A stretch of 64,000 bases of DNA from Parietichytrium sp. I65-24A (Eukaryota; Sar; Bigyra; Thraustochytrida; Thraustochytriidae). The position numbers were made by a program, and so were the translations under genes. The notes under the pieces are model-generated. The model was not told where the DNA came from, did no database searches, and worked only from the letters and a program-made list of their open reading frames with translations. Below are positions 32,401 to 43,723 of the stretch, piece by piece. Numbering within the stretch: the stretch's first letter is position 1; each line of letters begins with the position of its first letter. Where the stretch lies: the NCBI GenBank assembly GCA_012862575.1, contig BLSF01000042.1, positions 62,001-126,000 of the forward strand. The letters run 5' to 3'.

Positions 32401-32880
32401 ATGTCGAGCGCTTTGAATGAGAATGTGATCGAGCCTCTGCGCAAGTTCGCGAAGGACAGCATACAGCTGGTGAACAAATGGTGAGTGGCTTTTTGCTTTG
32501 TTTACTTTGTTGGCTTTGTTTGTGGGCGGAGGTCAGGTGATGATGTGACGTGCGGCTCTTGTTGTTGATTGTTGTTGGTGTTGTTGATTGTTATTATGGT
32601 GGAAGGAGGTGTTGAAAATGCGGGATCAATGGGTTGCTGACGCGGATTTGGTTTGTTGTTTGTTGTTTTGCGCTCGGTGGCGAATGATTTGGCGGGGTCT
32701 GCTGCTCTGGGCGTAAATGACTGCGATGTTTGATGGGGGGTCGGCAGCACCAAGCCAGACAAGAAGGATTTCCTGGCGGTTGCTCGCGCAACCTCGGCTG
32801 GGTTTCTGATTATGGGATTTATTGGATTCTTCGTCAAGCTCATCCACATCCCAATCAACAACATCATCATCGGTGGGTAA
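32401..32880 (+). CDS. SEC61G: Sec61 gamma, ER translocon subunit
   Basis: Exons are 32401-32480 and 32748-32880, with a 267-nt GT-AG intron. The split codon gives Cys. The protein has 70 residues, the normal family length. The cytosolic N-terminal helix ends in [12 protein letters not shown], the hallmark of Sec61 gamma/SecE. A single C-terminal membrane helix follows ([20 protein letters not shown]), with the typical INNIIIG end. It clamps the Sec61 channel in the ER membrane. The intron holds TTGTTG-rich sequence. It is convergent with the SDR gene, 188 nt away. Confidence 0.95.
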
Positions 32881-33068
32881 ATGGATAGGTGCCGGCGATA
32901 GGTGCGAACGTGTAAGCCATACTAAATGCAAACAAACCAGAAAAAAACGCTCAAGCAAAACTAGTTTTCCTCTGTTCAACTCTTTTTCTCTCTTGAAAGA
33001 AAAAAGAAAAAAACCGGTCGTGTAATTCCGTTATGTTATCGATGTGCGGTTGTTCTTGTCGGCTCACT

Positions 33069-33981
33069 CTAGTTGATCCAGCGACTATGATGCTCATCTT
33101 CGCGGATGTCCCACTCTTTGGCTTTGAACTCGTCATTCGAGGTGTCCATGAGCAGAAATTTCACAAAGTGCGCGACATTCTCTGGTGTATCCAGCCCGTT
33201 GCTTGGTGGCTTGTGAGCCTTGGACTTCTCCCCAGAGTACTCGTTGGCCTTCATGTCCTTGAAGCTTTGCACAGCGGGCATGTCAGTGTCGGCGCTCTCC
33301 CTGATGATCTCCTGCATCGCGGACTCTACCACACCGGGCCTCACGCTGCCCACGTGAATGCCGCGCGGTCCGAGTTCTTCCCGCAAGCACTGGTACAGCA
33401 TGTGGAACGCAGCCTTGGAAACACAATACTCTGTCCAACCGCCGATAGCTCGATGCGCAGCGCCGCTTCCGATGTGGAGCACGCGAGAGTCCTTTGGAAG
33501 ATCCTCATGAATTTTGGTGAGGAGGAAAAGAGGTCCGTACAGGTTCACGTCCATGGTATTTTGAAAGGTCTGCGGCGTCAGTTTCATTACATTCGAGATT
33601 GCGCCGATTGAACCTGCATTCTGGACGACGTATTTCAAGTTGCCAGGGCAGTACTCCTTCACTGCTTTTGCGACTTCGTCCCTACCGTCCTCGGTGGAGA
33701 GATCGGCAGAAACCAGCCGAAAGTTATCGCTCTCGCCAAGACTCTGCGTCTCCTTCAGCTTCTCCATTCGCCGAGCCACCGCCAAGACTCCCATGCCTAG
33801 TTTGGACATGTGCACGGCGATCGCACGGCCCAGGCCGCTTGATGCGCCCTGCAATCCATTCGTCCACGCGCGCACATGTCAGCGCCCCGGCTCTTCATAC
33901 ACGAGCAACCCAAACGAATCTCCTGCCCAAACCCAAACCACCACAGCGAGAACTCACGGTCACCAGGCAAAACTCCTTCAT
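33069..33981 (-). CDS. Short-chain dehydrogenase/reductase (sepiapterin/benzil reductase-like)
   Basis: Exons are 33958-33981 (ATG plus seven codons) and 33069-33848, with a 109-nt intron (GTGAGT...TTGCAG). Splicing joins CLVT to GASSGLG and restores the Rossmann glycine motif TGASSGLG, which strongly supports the short first exon. The protein has 267 residues. Other SDR marks are a VQNAGSIG segment (NAG), the catalytic Ser in IGSGAAH, YCVSK with the catalytic Tyr and Lys, and RPGVVESAM after it. The NADP-type reductase fold is certain. The closest groups I recall are sepiapterin or benzil reductases; the substrate is not known. It lies 569 nt downstream of the next minus-strand gene, the only same-strand neighbour pair in the window. 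Confidence 0.9.
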
Positions 33982-34550
33982 CCTGCTGCCGCCTGTGTAT
34001 CGAAGAGTGCCCAAAATGCCGGCACTGACTGTACTTTGAGAAGACGATTCCTTTCCTATCACTGATGCGCGCGCATGTGCTCTGCGACTACACAGTAAGC
34101 AGACAGTGAGCCTCAGAAGTGAACACTTGGATTGCTTGGATACAATCTTTGTGCAAAGCATTAGTTTTGATGACTGGTATTCGAGCACTCGAGTGCCGAG
34201 TATTAGAATTGTCAGTATTGTTACTGTCAGCGAGGTCAACGTTTCAAGTTTCTCAATCAATTGAAAGTTTGCTTTGAAGTGAAAATGAACTGTGAAAGCT
34301 ATTGCATTACATTTACAAGAAGAAACAAAGCAAGAAGAAGCTGTCGGATTCCAAGAGCCTTGCCCGCTTTGATTCGAAGGCATGTGAATTGCGTTGCGCC
34401 TGAAGGCTACTCCTGTGCGGGAGGGAAGGGCTTGTTTCGCTGCGAACAGCAGCACAAAAATTTGGCAGGAAATTTCCAGCTTTCGTGTCGATGCTTTCCC
34501 CGTGTTTACAGCCCTGCGTGACGGGCGAAGGCACGGACAGAATTTATTAT
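33982..34550. other. Intergenic region between two minus-strand genes
   Basis: A 569-nt AT-rich gap with a GCACTCGAGTGC palindrome near 34182-34193. It should contain the SDR promoter. No gene seen. Confidence 0.45.
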
Positions 34551-37286
34551 TTAAGGGGGCACCTGAAGAAGGCGAGGGTCGAAGAGCTCTCCGCGGAAAG
34601 GATTCTCTTCATGGTTCGGTAACATTGCGTTTTTAAAGCTGACCGTGCACTTGTCGCTTGCCCAAGGCTCAGGATTGGGCGGCTTTTGCTCGTATTGGGT
34701 CGGTCGCGATGCGCCATACCCGGCCGGCTTGCAGTACGGCTTCAACGTGGCATGAATGAGATCGAATTTGTGCTTCGCGAGGAGGCAGTCCTCCAAAGCC
34801 TCGAACACAGGGGCCGTGTCAATCTCCAATCTATTGTGAAAAAACTGCTTGAAGCGCTCGCGCAACTCGTCAACGGAGACAGTTCCCTTGGTTTTTTGCT
34901 CATCAGCGTGAATGGAATTGATGATTGCTGCCCTCAGCGAGTGGGGGAATTTGCTTGTCTCCAGAGAAAGGCCAACTATTCCGAGAGCATCAGCAATCTC
35001 AATCCGGGTGAAGCGCTTTTTGCATGCCTGGTGAGCCAAAAGCGCATTCATTGCGCGGTCACCTGTTTGGTCCGGTGGCAAAAGTCTCGGATCTTGAATA
35101 GCACGGCCTCCTTCCCTGCGACCTGCAGAAGAATCTTTCGCGTCTCCTGCCGATTTGAGGCTATTTAGCATTTCTCTCTGACCTTGTTTCGTCTGGTGTA
35201 AGCCGCCGCGACGTCCAACTGTCGCGTCCTTGCCTAGCGAAGGCGTTGGAGCAACTGTCAGCGAGAGCCCGCTGTCGTGCGCGATGGTCTCGCGATGAAT
35301 ACGACGGCCTGCGACCTTTTGCACTAAAGACGCCGTCTCGCTTCCAAGGCTCTCCACCATGGACGGATCCATCGAATCCTCCAAGCGCAGACTGCTTGCC
35401 GCGACGGGTAGCGTGCTCCACGATTTATTGACGACGGCATCATTTCTTTGTAGAATACAGTTGCTGCTCCGCTTCGCGTAAAATTGCGCACTTGTCGTAA
35501 AAGTGTTGTCCTTCTCAGACGATCCTGTGCTGAGCTGTGAAACGGCGTTTAGCACGCCGAGACGAACCGCATGACTGGGCTGCGCCAGTACAGAGGCAGT
35601 CCACGGGCGTGTAAGCACTGCCTTAGACATCACACTACCCTCACTCTTCAGTTTCGCGGTGTCCACGCGGTCCCCAAGCCGAGGTTCTTCACTTTGTTCC
35701 CCGCCGTTGTAGTTCGCTTTAAGCAAACTTTGTGCAGTAGATATGCGACGGCTTTGTAACTTTTGCGTTTCCTTTTTCTTCTTGCGCGCCTTGTCTTGCT
35801 CAGAAGCACGTATTCTGACCTCGGGTCCAACCAAGTACTCGACAAGTGTCAATTTTCTCTCGGAGGGCTTCAAGCGCTGTCTTTCCTTATCCACCCGAGC
35901 TCGATAAGCAGAGGTGTACTGGAGCTGCGCTTGTCTCACAAACTCTGAAATTGGTCGCATTGCCTTGTCTGAGCTTTCCTCGCCATGACTTTTCAAGTCT
36001 GAATACTCCAATCCCTGATGCGCCAGCTTGACGGTGCGGCTCTTCAACTTTGCTTCGTCGCGGGCACACTTGGCTAAGAGGTTCTCCTGCAAAAGACCTT
36101 GTGCTTGTTTTCCCCAATCCTCGACCTGCAAGTCTCCTAATATTTGTGTTGCGCTTCTTCCTATTGCCATACGAGATCCTGGGGCTGGGTCCTGAATATG
36201 CTTGGACCAAATCGTCCGAAACTCGTCCAACTTGCGGCACCGATTGGCCATTTTCCAGTTCCGCAAAAGCTTGAAGCACTCTGTGCTTTTCTCAGCGACA
36301 CAATCTTCCGGTCTGCGGCCCCATTTGTCTTTAATGTCCAGTAATTCATCGTACCCGCGTTGTAAAAGCAGAAAACAGATCTTCTCCGCACCGAGCCTGG
36401 CTGCTACATGCAAGCAGGTCTCTTGATACGCATTTTCCATGGCTAAATCCACATCATAGTCAATCAGGTGGTTTAAGATCGTCTCCATGTTTCGAAGCAT
36501 CAAAATACTGTCAATATCCTCGTTATTCAAGGCTTCCACGTACGGGTCCCAAATGGCGTGGAGCGTTCCACGGCCAAGCAGGTCTTTTTGTGTCGGGTCC
36601 GCTCCGTACTCGAGGAGCAGGTGAACCAATGTCACCCTGACATGCTCGCAAGCTTCCATCAAAGCGGTTTTCCCGCTGTTGAATTCTGCGACTTGATTAG
36701 GCTCCACGATTCGAACTTGAAGCAAGGAGGTCACTTGCTCTATATCTCCGTCACGTATGCACGCGAAAAACTTTTCCAGTGTCTTATTTGGACCGCTGTT
36801 GAACGCCGACCTCTCTTGTTCGAATCGTCGTTTGATGTGCTCCGAGGTCGTTTCACGGTCGTCAATGGTGGTGTGAATATCTTCGTGTAAATATTTATGG
36901 TTGCTATTGGAAAGCTTGACCAACTTCGCTTCCATAGCGACTCTGCCATCCAGCTCCAATTTTTTCTCGAAAATTTCCCGCGCGGCCTTTTCGGCACTTG
37001 TCACTGCCAGCTCCTTTTCAGCTGCGGCCTTCCCGCGCATTACCTCGACGGTGATGTTGGACCCCGCGATCGGAAACTGGTTCCGTATTCTCTTGAGGTG
37101 GTATTGCCCACCAAAATCTTTCGCCCTCCATTTTGTCCTTCCCTTCCGTTCCTCGTCACGCTCCTTCTCGATCGCGAGCAGGCTGCTCTTTAGCTCTCTC
37201 TTCCATTGTCTGCTATCGTCCAATTCAGCTTCCACTTGGACCAGCTCATCCGCATTCTCCCTGGCCACCTGCACCACGTGCTGCAT
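34551..37286 (-). CDS. Ankyrin-repeat and coiled-coil protein, unrecognised
   Basis: The ATG at 37286 opens 911 residues with no intron visible. The N-terminal ~160 residues are charged and coiled-coil-like. Ankyrin repeats follow (about 168-340), with recognisable GKTALMEACEHVRVTLVHLLLEYGAD and TCLHVAARLGAEKICFLLLQRG units. A basic, partly disordered middle (about 380-720) and a helical C-terminal ~130 residues have no known domain. A CCTGAAAG directly before the ATG could be an acceptor for an upstream exon, so the start is not final. Ankyrin plus coiled coil suggests a scaffold, possibly cytoskeletal or ciliary; that is a guess. Confidence 0.75.
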   Translation of the reverse strand: MQHVVQVARENADELVQVEAELDDSRQWKRELKSSLLAIEKERDEERKGRTKWRAKDFGGQYHLKRIRNQFPIAGSNITVEVMRGKAAAEKELAVTSAEKAAREIFEKKLELDGRVAMEAKLVKLSNSNHKYLHEDIHTTIDDRETTSEHIKRRFEQERSAFNSGPNKTLEKFFACIRDGDIEQVTSLLQVRIVEPNQVAEFNSGKTALMEACEHVRVTLVHLLLEYGADPTQKDLLGRGTLHAIWDPYVEALNNEDIDSILMLRNMETILNHLIDYDVDLAMENAYQETCLHVAARLGAEKICFLLLQRGYDELLDIKDKWGRRPEDCVAEKSTECFKLLRNWKMANRCRKLDEFRTIWSKHIQDPAPGSRMAIGRSATQILGDLQVEDWGKQAQGLLQENLLAKCARDEAKLKSRTVKLAHQGLEYSDLKSHGEESSDKAMRPISEFVRQAQLQYTSAYRARVDKERQRLKPSERKLTLVEYLVGPEVRIRASEQDKARKKKKETQKLQSRRISTAQSLLKANYNGGEQSEEPRLGDRVDTAKLKSEGSVMSKAVLTRPWTASVLAQPSHAVRLGVLNAVSQLSTGSSEKDNTFTTSAQFYAKRSSNCILQRNDAVVNKSWSTLPVAASSLRLEDSMDPSMVESLGSETASLVQKVAGRRIHRETIAHDSGLSLTVAPTPSLGKDATVGRRGGLHQTKQGQREMLNSLKSAGDAKDSSAGRREGGRAIQDPRLLPPDQTGDRAMNALLAHQACKKRFTRIEIADALGIVGLSLETSKFPHSLRAAIINSIHADEQKTKGTVSVDELRERFKQFFHNRLEIDTAPVFEALEDCLLAKHKFDLIHATLKPYCKPAGYGASRPTQYEQKPPNPEPWASDKCTVSFKNAMLPNHEENPFRGELFDPRLLQVPP

Positions 37287-38359
37287 CTTTCAGGCCTCGT
37301 TGGGCATGCTCGTCGCGCTCTGTCTTTCGTTCACTGCTGACTCCTCGTGCCCCAACGCCAAAACGCCAACAACGCCAACGCCAAAGACCTTTTGACGCCA
37401 ACGCCAAAGACCTTTTGATTCAATGCCACAGACCTTTTGATTCAATGCCACAGACCTTTTGGTTCAACGCAGCTCTTCCAGTGCCTACCAAACATCCAGT
37501 GCCACGGACGTCGTACATTCGCTTTCGTTCATTCACTGTGCTCCATTTCATTGAACAAAGACAGAAATTATACGTAGTCAATTCGCAGCGACGTGTGCGC
37601 CCATCGACTGTGAATCGACTTCCGACCGTCGGAACTACCCCTAAAGTTGGCGGTGGGTACAGAGTAAGACTTGGCGAACGGATCTATTCGCGATTAGCAT
37701 TATTTTTGCTTGGTTTGGCTGTGTCAGAATGCGAGTATGGCTCGCGTGGCTCGCCGCTCTGGCGTCGTCGATGAAGCGCGTTTATCTTTTTGCGAGATAG
37801 GAGATGAAGGATGTGACCTCTCTGTCCGTGCCAAAGGTCGATTCTAGGCAATGGCTCCTGCTCCTTAAGTGATTGTGGGAAAGGGAGGGAAAATCATATT
37901 CCTGTTTGGGTGTGTGGTGGGGTGTGTTCTTTGTTTCTTTCCCCGTTTCAAACCAAACGTGAACACTGCTCTTCAAATCGCACATCGCGTGGAGTATTGT
38001 TGCAGTCGAAGCTCAAACTTGAGCGCCACAGCCTGCACGAGCTTCACTCTCATGTTTTCCTCTCCCTCCAAAGGCATTGCGGAACGCTTCGACACACCAG
38101 ACCCTGCAGCGAACAACGAACACTTCCAGACAAAATTTCAAAACATCCCCACTCCACCGCCTCGACGCCCCTCCGCGCAAGAGACCACTAGCAATAATTA
38201 TTCTGCAAAAAACCGTCCCAAAGAACCATCAATCAAATCAATCAAATCAAAAAAAGAACGAGAAGAAAAGAAAAGAAGAAAGAGCGAAACTTGCGGGGCT
38301 CTCTACCCCACAAGGAGTCATACGCGGAGGTGTGGGATACAGCTGTGGGGAGAGGAGAG
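37287..38359. other. Divergent intergenic region
   Basis: This 1.1 kb head-to-head gap has a GCCAAC-rich stretch and a 22-23 bp tandem repeat (37380-37470), then mixed sequence up to the DNA2 start. Long open frames here (37133-37774, 37869-38642) overlap repeats and the known exon and are not supported. Confidence 0.5.
37380..37470. repeat. 22-23 bp tandem repeat, four copies
   Basis: Units containing GACCTTTTGATTCAATGCCA start at about 37386, 37409, 37431 and 37453. They lie about 95 nt upstream of the ankyrin gene start. Confidence 0.85.
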
Positions 38360-41300
38360 ATGTCCGGGTCGCCCGGGAGGAAGAAGAAGAAGGGCGTGGT
38401 GGCGTGGCGCACGCAGTCGTTGTCAAGGTGAGTGTCAAACAAGAGAGATTTGGAGAGAGAGAGAGATGTGTGAAAGAAAGTTCCTGCGTGTATGGACATG
38501 TATGGACATGTATGCGCATGTATGCGCATGTATGGGCATGGCGTTTGCTTTTGCTTTTGCTTTTGCAAGAAGTGGGGCGAAGAGTGGGAAGAGGGGACGG
38601 AATCGCGAGATTTTGTGTTTGTGTGCAGGTTTGCTAACTTGAGAGATGGTGGGTGATTTTTCTTTGATGAATGTGATTGGATTTGCATGGAAATGCTGCT
38701 GTCGCGGGGCGAAATTGAATTGTATTGAATGGACTATGAATCTGGGAGCCGGTCTTGTTGTGTAAAGACGGAAAGCTGCGAGAGAAGCTGCACCCGAGTA
38801 TGAGTTGTGCGCGCTGGAAGGTATACTGGCAAACGTGAATGCCCAGGCGGGCAGACGGAGAGAAGTCAACGCAGATCCCAGCGAAACAGAAACGAGGCCG
38901 TCGCTTGCAGAAGTAGGGCCTCAAGACTCTGGCGAGAACCAGGAAGAGGGGAAGCGTTTGTTGCAATCCTGGCTGACCTTGTCGGAAAACCGAAAAAAAC
39001 GGCGCAAAGACATGGGCTCTTCCGAAAAGGAGAAAATGGGCCCAACAAAAGAGGTTGTCAAAAATTTAGCCGACGAATTTGACAACCTGGAAACTGGCCA
39101 ACAGACCGACAAGATGTTACAAATAATTGAGGAGTTAGAATCAAGCATGAGCGGGCCGCCCGACCCAATCTCTGCGAGCCACGATACATTTGAAGGTAAA
39201 CCGATTGCGAGAGCTCAGTCCTTCGAACCGCAGACGACGAAGGAGTCCCTTGTTTCGAACGCTGTCAGGCAAATGCAAGAGGTAGGAAATGCTCAATGTC
39301 TCCGAAAAAGACCGGCGTCAAAAGAGGAGATTGAGGCTAAGAGGAAAGCGGCGTTCAAGCGCAGGCAGCTCAATATGCAACAAAAAGGCTCTCGAAAAGC
39401 TGCGGATCCACTTCAACATAACCTAATGCCAACGTCTCTCAAGCGCATTTCCGTTGACCCACCACCGATGCGCAAATCAGCTTCTGCTCCAACGTTGCAA
39501 TCGTTTGACAGAAGCCAACCGGCAAAACCACCTACCACCATCTCACACACGACCACCCAAAACCCCCTTCAGAATCTGTCACAAGGCCGTCACTTGAGTG
39601 TGGAGGACGATGATGATGACGACGATCTCTTTGACATGCTAGCGTCCAAGATTGCTGACAAGTATGACAAGTCGCTAAAGACACAAGTCGCAAGTACTAC
39701 CATTGCGCCGAATACGAGTTCTCCAGTGGGCGGCAAAGATCTGCACGTTTCCGCAGTAGACGACCTATCTACGCCCCTCGCGAGCTCTCAAACAGACTAT
39801 GCGGCCCTCTCGCGCACCTTGCCTCCCAGAAGCTCGTCCATGGTGAAAGACGAGAGCAAGTCTTTCAACCGATTCAAAGTTCTCTCTTGCACAAATGGTC
39901 CAGAGGGATCGCTTCTGTGCGACCTAACGAGTCGGCCGGGAAGCCAAGCTGCACGTTTAGAGCTCAGGGGCTGGTGGACGGAAGTGGCTCCGAAGACTGG
40001 AGACTACCTAAACATTATTTGGACCACTTTGGCAAGACCTGAATGGAAAAGTGGAGAACCGATCATTGTCGATGACCAGCAAAATTTCGTTGTTTTGTGT
40101 CCTGATCTGCTGATCTCTCCGACCCGCATTGCCGGAGCGCTTGCGTGCAAACGGAGAGCTATCCTCTCCGATCACGTGGTAAGTTAGCTCGCACTTTGAG
40201 CAGCACTAGTCAAAGTACGTTGGAGTTCATGTTCTGATTATTTCTGTTCATTTTTTCCAAATGTGGCGCCAGCAATCCTTTCAAGCAACAAAGCACACTG
40301 CGCTAGGGAACGCCAAGCATAGCCTCGTAGAGTCGGCGCTCTCTCCAACTGACGAGGCATACTTAGGGAAACCATGCTTTGAATCAAATTATCTTGTGAG
40401 TTGGCCCAAGTGAAAAACAAATCAACTCGGAAAAAAGTCGCTAACGAACCTGTTTCCACAATCTGCATTTATAGACTGGTGTCATTAGTTGTATTGTGAA
40501 TACCCCGGGGATGCGTGAGCAGCTTTTCAGCGTCAATATGACGGAAGAGGAAGCAGCGGAAGGTCTTCATGAGCTTATTCCTGCCCTGCAAATGATGAAC
40601 TCAACATTTTTCGAAACGCTGGGAGACGGAGGGGTAATAGATCTCAGCGAAGGCCGTTCTGGAGCTTTGTGTGTAGAAAGCGTAGTGGCAACCGAAGAAA
40701 AGATCATTTCACCAAAGTGGGGGATCCGCGGACAACCCGATATCCTAGCCAGGGGCAATCTCACTTTCATGCCAGGTCCTGGAACCCAAGCGCAGACGTT
40801 CAGGAACGTAATGTTTCCAATCGAGCTTAAAACTGGGAGTGCACAGCACATGGCGCACATGGCTCAGATCCAGCTGTATTCGCTGCTCCTTGACGATAGG
40901 TACGACGGCGACCACATTTTTGGCCGGGACGACCTCCTAGCTCATCTGTCTGGTATTTTGTTGCACATTACTAAGCAAAAGGCCGGAGAGTTGGCCGGCT
41001 CTCAAGTTGCAACTCTGCGCGGAGTACCTCTGAAACATGTGCTGTTGTCAAGTCTTATCAATATTAGAAACGCTGTCGCGGCAAACTCTGCTCCACCATA
41101 TTTACGAGGGTCCACAGATCGGACGACGGCCAACGGAGACTCCGCAAAGGAGAAGCATGAGAGCCAGGCACCTGTAAAGGACGTGGTCTCCAAAGAGAGC
41201 AGCGCTCGGACAAAAGACTTTGATATTGAAGACCTGTTGCCTCCTCCATTGCCGGCTGTACTTGGCAATGCGAGCAACATCTGCGAAAATTGCTTTGAAA

Positions 41301-43603
41301 AGAGCTCGTGCATGACCTTTCATCGTGCGACCGAGAATGGAACAGCTGAATCAAGCGGTCTGAGCAAGGACACATTCGACGAGCTTGTTGGACATCTTTC
41401 TGACTCCGACATGCAGTATTTTCGAGACTGGAGTAAGATGATCGATCTTGAAAATGCCTCGAGCATGGGGTACATGCGAGAGATTTGGACTCTCAGTGGG
41501 GTCGATCGCGAGTCCAAAGGTAGATGCATTTCTTCCATGAGGTTGGTTCGGACAACACTCGAATCCACCTCCGCCGCACAGCAAGAGTACATCTCAGAAT
41601 TTGAGCGTGTGGCTTCTCGCGTTCGTTTGCACGAGTTGGAATCCATATCAGAGCTCCCGTTCGAGTGCGGAGATTTTGTGACGATCAGTATTGAGGCAGT
41701 ACACCACGGTGTTGGGGGCGGATTTTTGTCTGAGATCACCCCAACTAAAGTATTTGTGCGATCTCATCACCCGCTCAAGGTGCCAATGGAAGGAGATGTT
41801 AGCAAATTTATATGGCGAATCGACAAGGACGATTTGTTTTTCGGAATGAGGGCGGTGAAGAACAATTTGGTGTCTCTTTTGGACATTGACAATACTCAGC
41901 TTCGGAGGATAATCGTTAGTCTGGTGCCGCCTAGATTTGTTGACGACGAGCAGGGCATTGAAGCTTCGAAGGGAAGGCCAAATCCAGCAACGACTGGTTG
42001 GTTGCGGAAAATAGAAAAGCTTCCCGCTTGCTTATGGAGTGGCCGCTACAAGTTAAGGGACGTCCGCGATCACCAGAAAATGACTGCACTGGTCAATCTC
42101 GAGAGAAGGCAGCAGGAGAAGAACAATGTGATCACATCTCGAAGTGAAAAGCAACTTCGTCTGATGGATCAATACGACCGTTTAAACCCGGATCAGCGCA
42201 AAACAATCCATACTATCCTCTCTGCCAAAGACTACGTGTGTGTTCATGGGATGCCCGGAACGGGGAAAACAACCACTATTGCGTTTTTAGTTCAAGCCTT
42301 GCAAGTTATGAAGTGCTCGGTGCTCGTTTGCGCCTACACTCATACTGCACTGGATAACCTTCTGGTGAAGTTGCAAGCGGAGGGGCTGGAATTTTACCGC
42401 ATAGGCAATGCATCCACGGCGCATCCTCAGGTCCACCCAAACTTGCTGCAGGCGCAAGAGCGTTCGGTCCGAGACTTGCAAAAGATTGCCAACGACCCGC
42501 AGCTAGTACTAGGCGCAACTTGCCTCTCTGCAGTTCGACATCCCCTCATACAAAAACGCAAATTTGACTTTTGCATCGTGGATGAGGCAGGCCAGCTCAC
42601 ACAACCGGTTTGTTTTGGGCCGCTGTCATTCGCGAACACCTTTGTTTTAGTTGGCGACGACCGGCAGCTCCCCCCGTTGGTGAAGAGCACGCACGCGAAA
42701 AAACTCGGAATGGACGTGTCCCTACTCCAGCGTCTCTCAAGTGCACAGCCTCAAAGCGTTTCCGCGCTAACCTTGCAGTTCCGAATGAACCAGGACATCA
42801 TGGATTTGGCAAATCATCTAATTTACAACGGGGCACTCACGTGTGGTGACAGCTCCGTGGCAACCCAGCAACTCCAACTTACCCGAGACATAAACGAAGT
42901 GACTGCGCAGTACAAGGATTCTCCGAGCGCTTGGGTTCGCGAAGCGCTAGATCCTAATCGTGGAGTCGTGTTTCTGAACACGGACAATCTCATCACCGGC
43001 GGTGCAGTAGAGCGCAGGTCTGCTGTGCGCCAGCGCCGATCATACTTGGAAAAGGGTTCCACGGGTCAAAATGTGATCGTCGTCGAGGAAGGTGACCTGT
43101 GCTCACAATCACAATCTCAAGCCCAGCCGGAAGGTGCCGTGCAGAGCCCCTCGAAGGACAAGCGCGTCAAAGGAAAGCTGGAAAACGATGCTGAAGCGGT
43201 GGTGACGAAAGGCCTTATAGACACGCTGGTAGCGTGCGGAGTGAAACTTTCGCAAATAGGTGTGATATCCCCTTACCGGTCCCAGCTTCGCCTTTTAAAT
43301 GCGTACCTAGCAAAGTACATCCCGCAGCTTGAGGTTCAGACCGTTGATCGGTACCAGGGGAGGGATAAGGACTGCATTGTCATCTCTTTGGTGAGGTCTA
43401 ACGCGCAGAAGGAGATCGGTTTCCTCTTGCGAGATTGGCGAAGAATAAATGTTGCTTTCACACGTGCCAAGTGCAAGCTATTGGTCATCGGTTCGCGCAA
43501 GACTTTAGAAGACAGCCCACTTTTTGAGTCCTTTCTAACGCTCGTTGAGGAGAAGGGTTGGTATACTTCGCTTCCTGAGAACGGTCATTTGGGCTTTGCT
43601 TAG
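38360..43603 (+). CDS. DNA2: DNA2 nuclease-helicase
   Basis: Proposed exons are 38360-38427, 38768-40178, 40273-40395 and 40475-43603, giving 1576 residues. Exons 2-4 join in phase at clear GT-AG sites. The first (22 codons, Lys-rich) and its 340-nt intron are less certain. Dna2 marks: the first Fe-S Cys in CKRRAIL (about 483), nuclease GIRGQPDI (about 616) and IELKTG (about 650), and the CENCFEKSSC cluster (about 804-813) that completes the 4Fe-4S site. The superfamily-1 helicase has GMPGTGKTTT (about 1126), DEAGQL, GDDRQLPP, QFRMN, VDRYQGRD and VAFTRAK. It should trim Okazaki flaps and resect double-strand breaks in the nucleus. The N-terminal ~400 residues are disordered, with an acidic DDDDDDD run. 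The length is close to the yeast protein. Confidence 0.93.
38491..38570. repeat. TATGNNCATG 10-bp repeat plus (CTTTTG)n in DNA2 intron 1
   Basis: Five tandem 10-mers (TATGGACATG twice, TATGCGCATG twice, TATGGGCATG once) are followed by about four CTTTTG units. Confidence 0.9.
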
Positions 43604-43723
43604 TTGTAGATATGTCGAGATGAAGTGGAAAGATGATGGCGTTTTCTTGTTTTTTTTTTTTTTTTTTTTTTCCTTCGCCTTGCGTTTGCAGCGTTTGAGA
43701 TGTGAACGTACCTTTTTATTTAT
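43604..43723. terminator. Convergent 3' region with a T22 tract
   Basis: The 120 nt between the DNA2 and ceramidase stops contain an uninterrupted T tract at 43650-43671. Seen from the ceramidase strand this is poly(A)-like. TAAATAAATAAAAAG just after the ceramidase stop resembles a polyadenylation signal. Confidence 0.4.

Noticed and set aside
37133-37774. Plus-strand ORF of 213 codons
   Set aside because: Overlaps the ankyrin gene start and the 22-bp tandem repeat; the product is repeat-derived.
37869-38642. Plus-strand ORF of 257 codons
   Set aside because: Covers DNA2 exon 1 in another frame plus microsatellites; no protein-like core.
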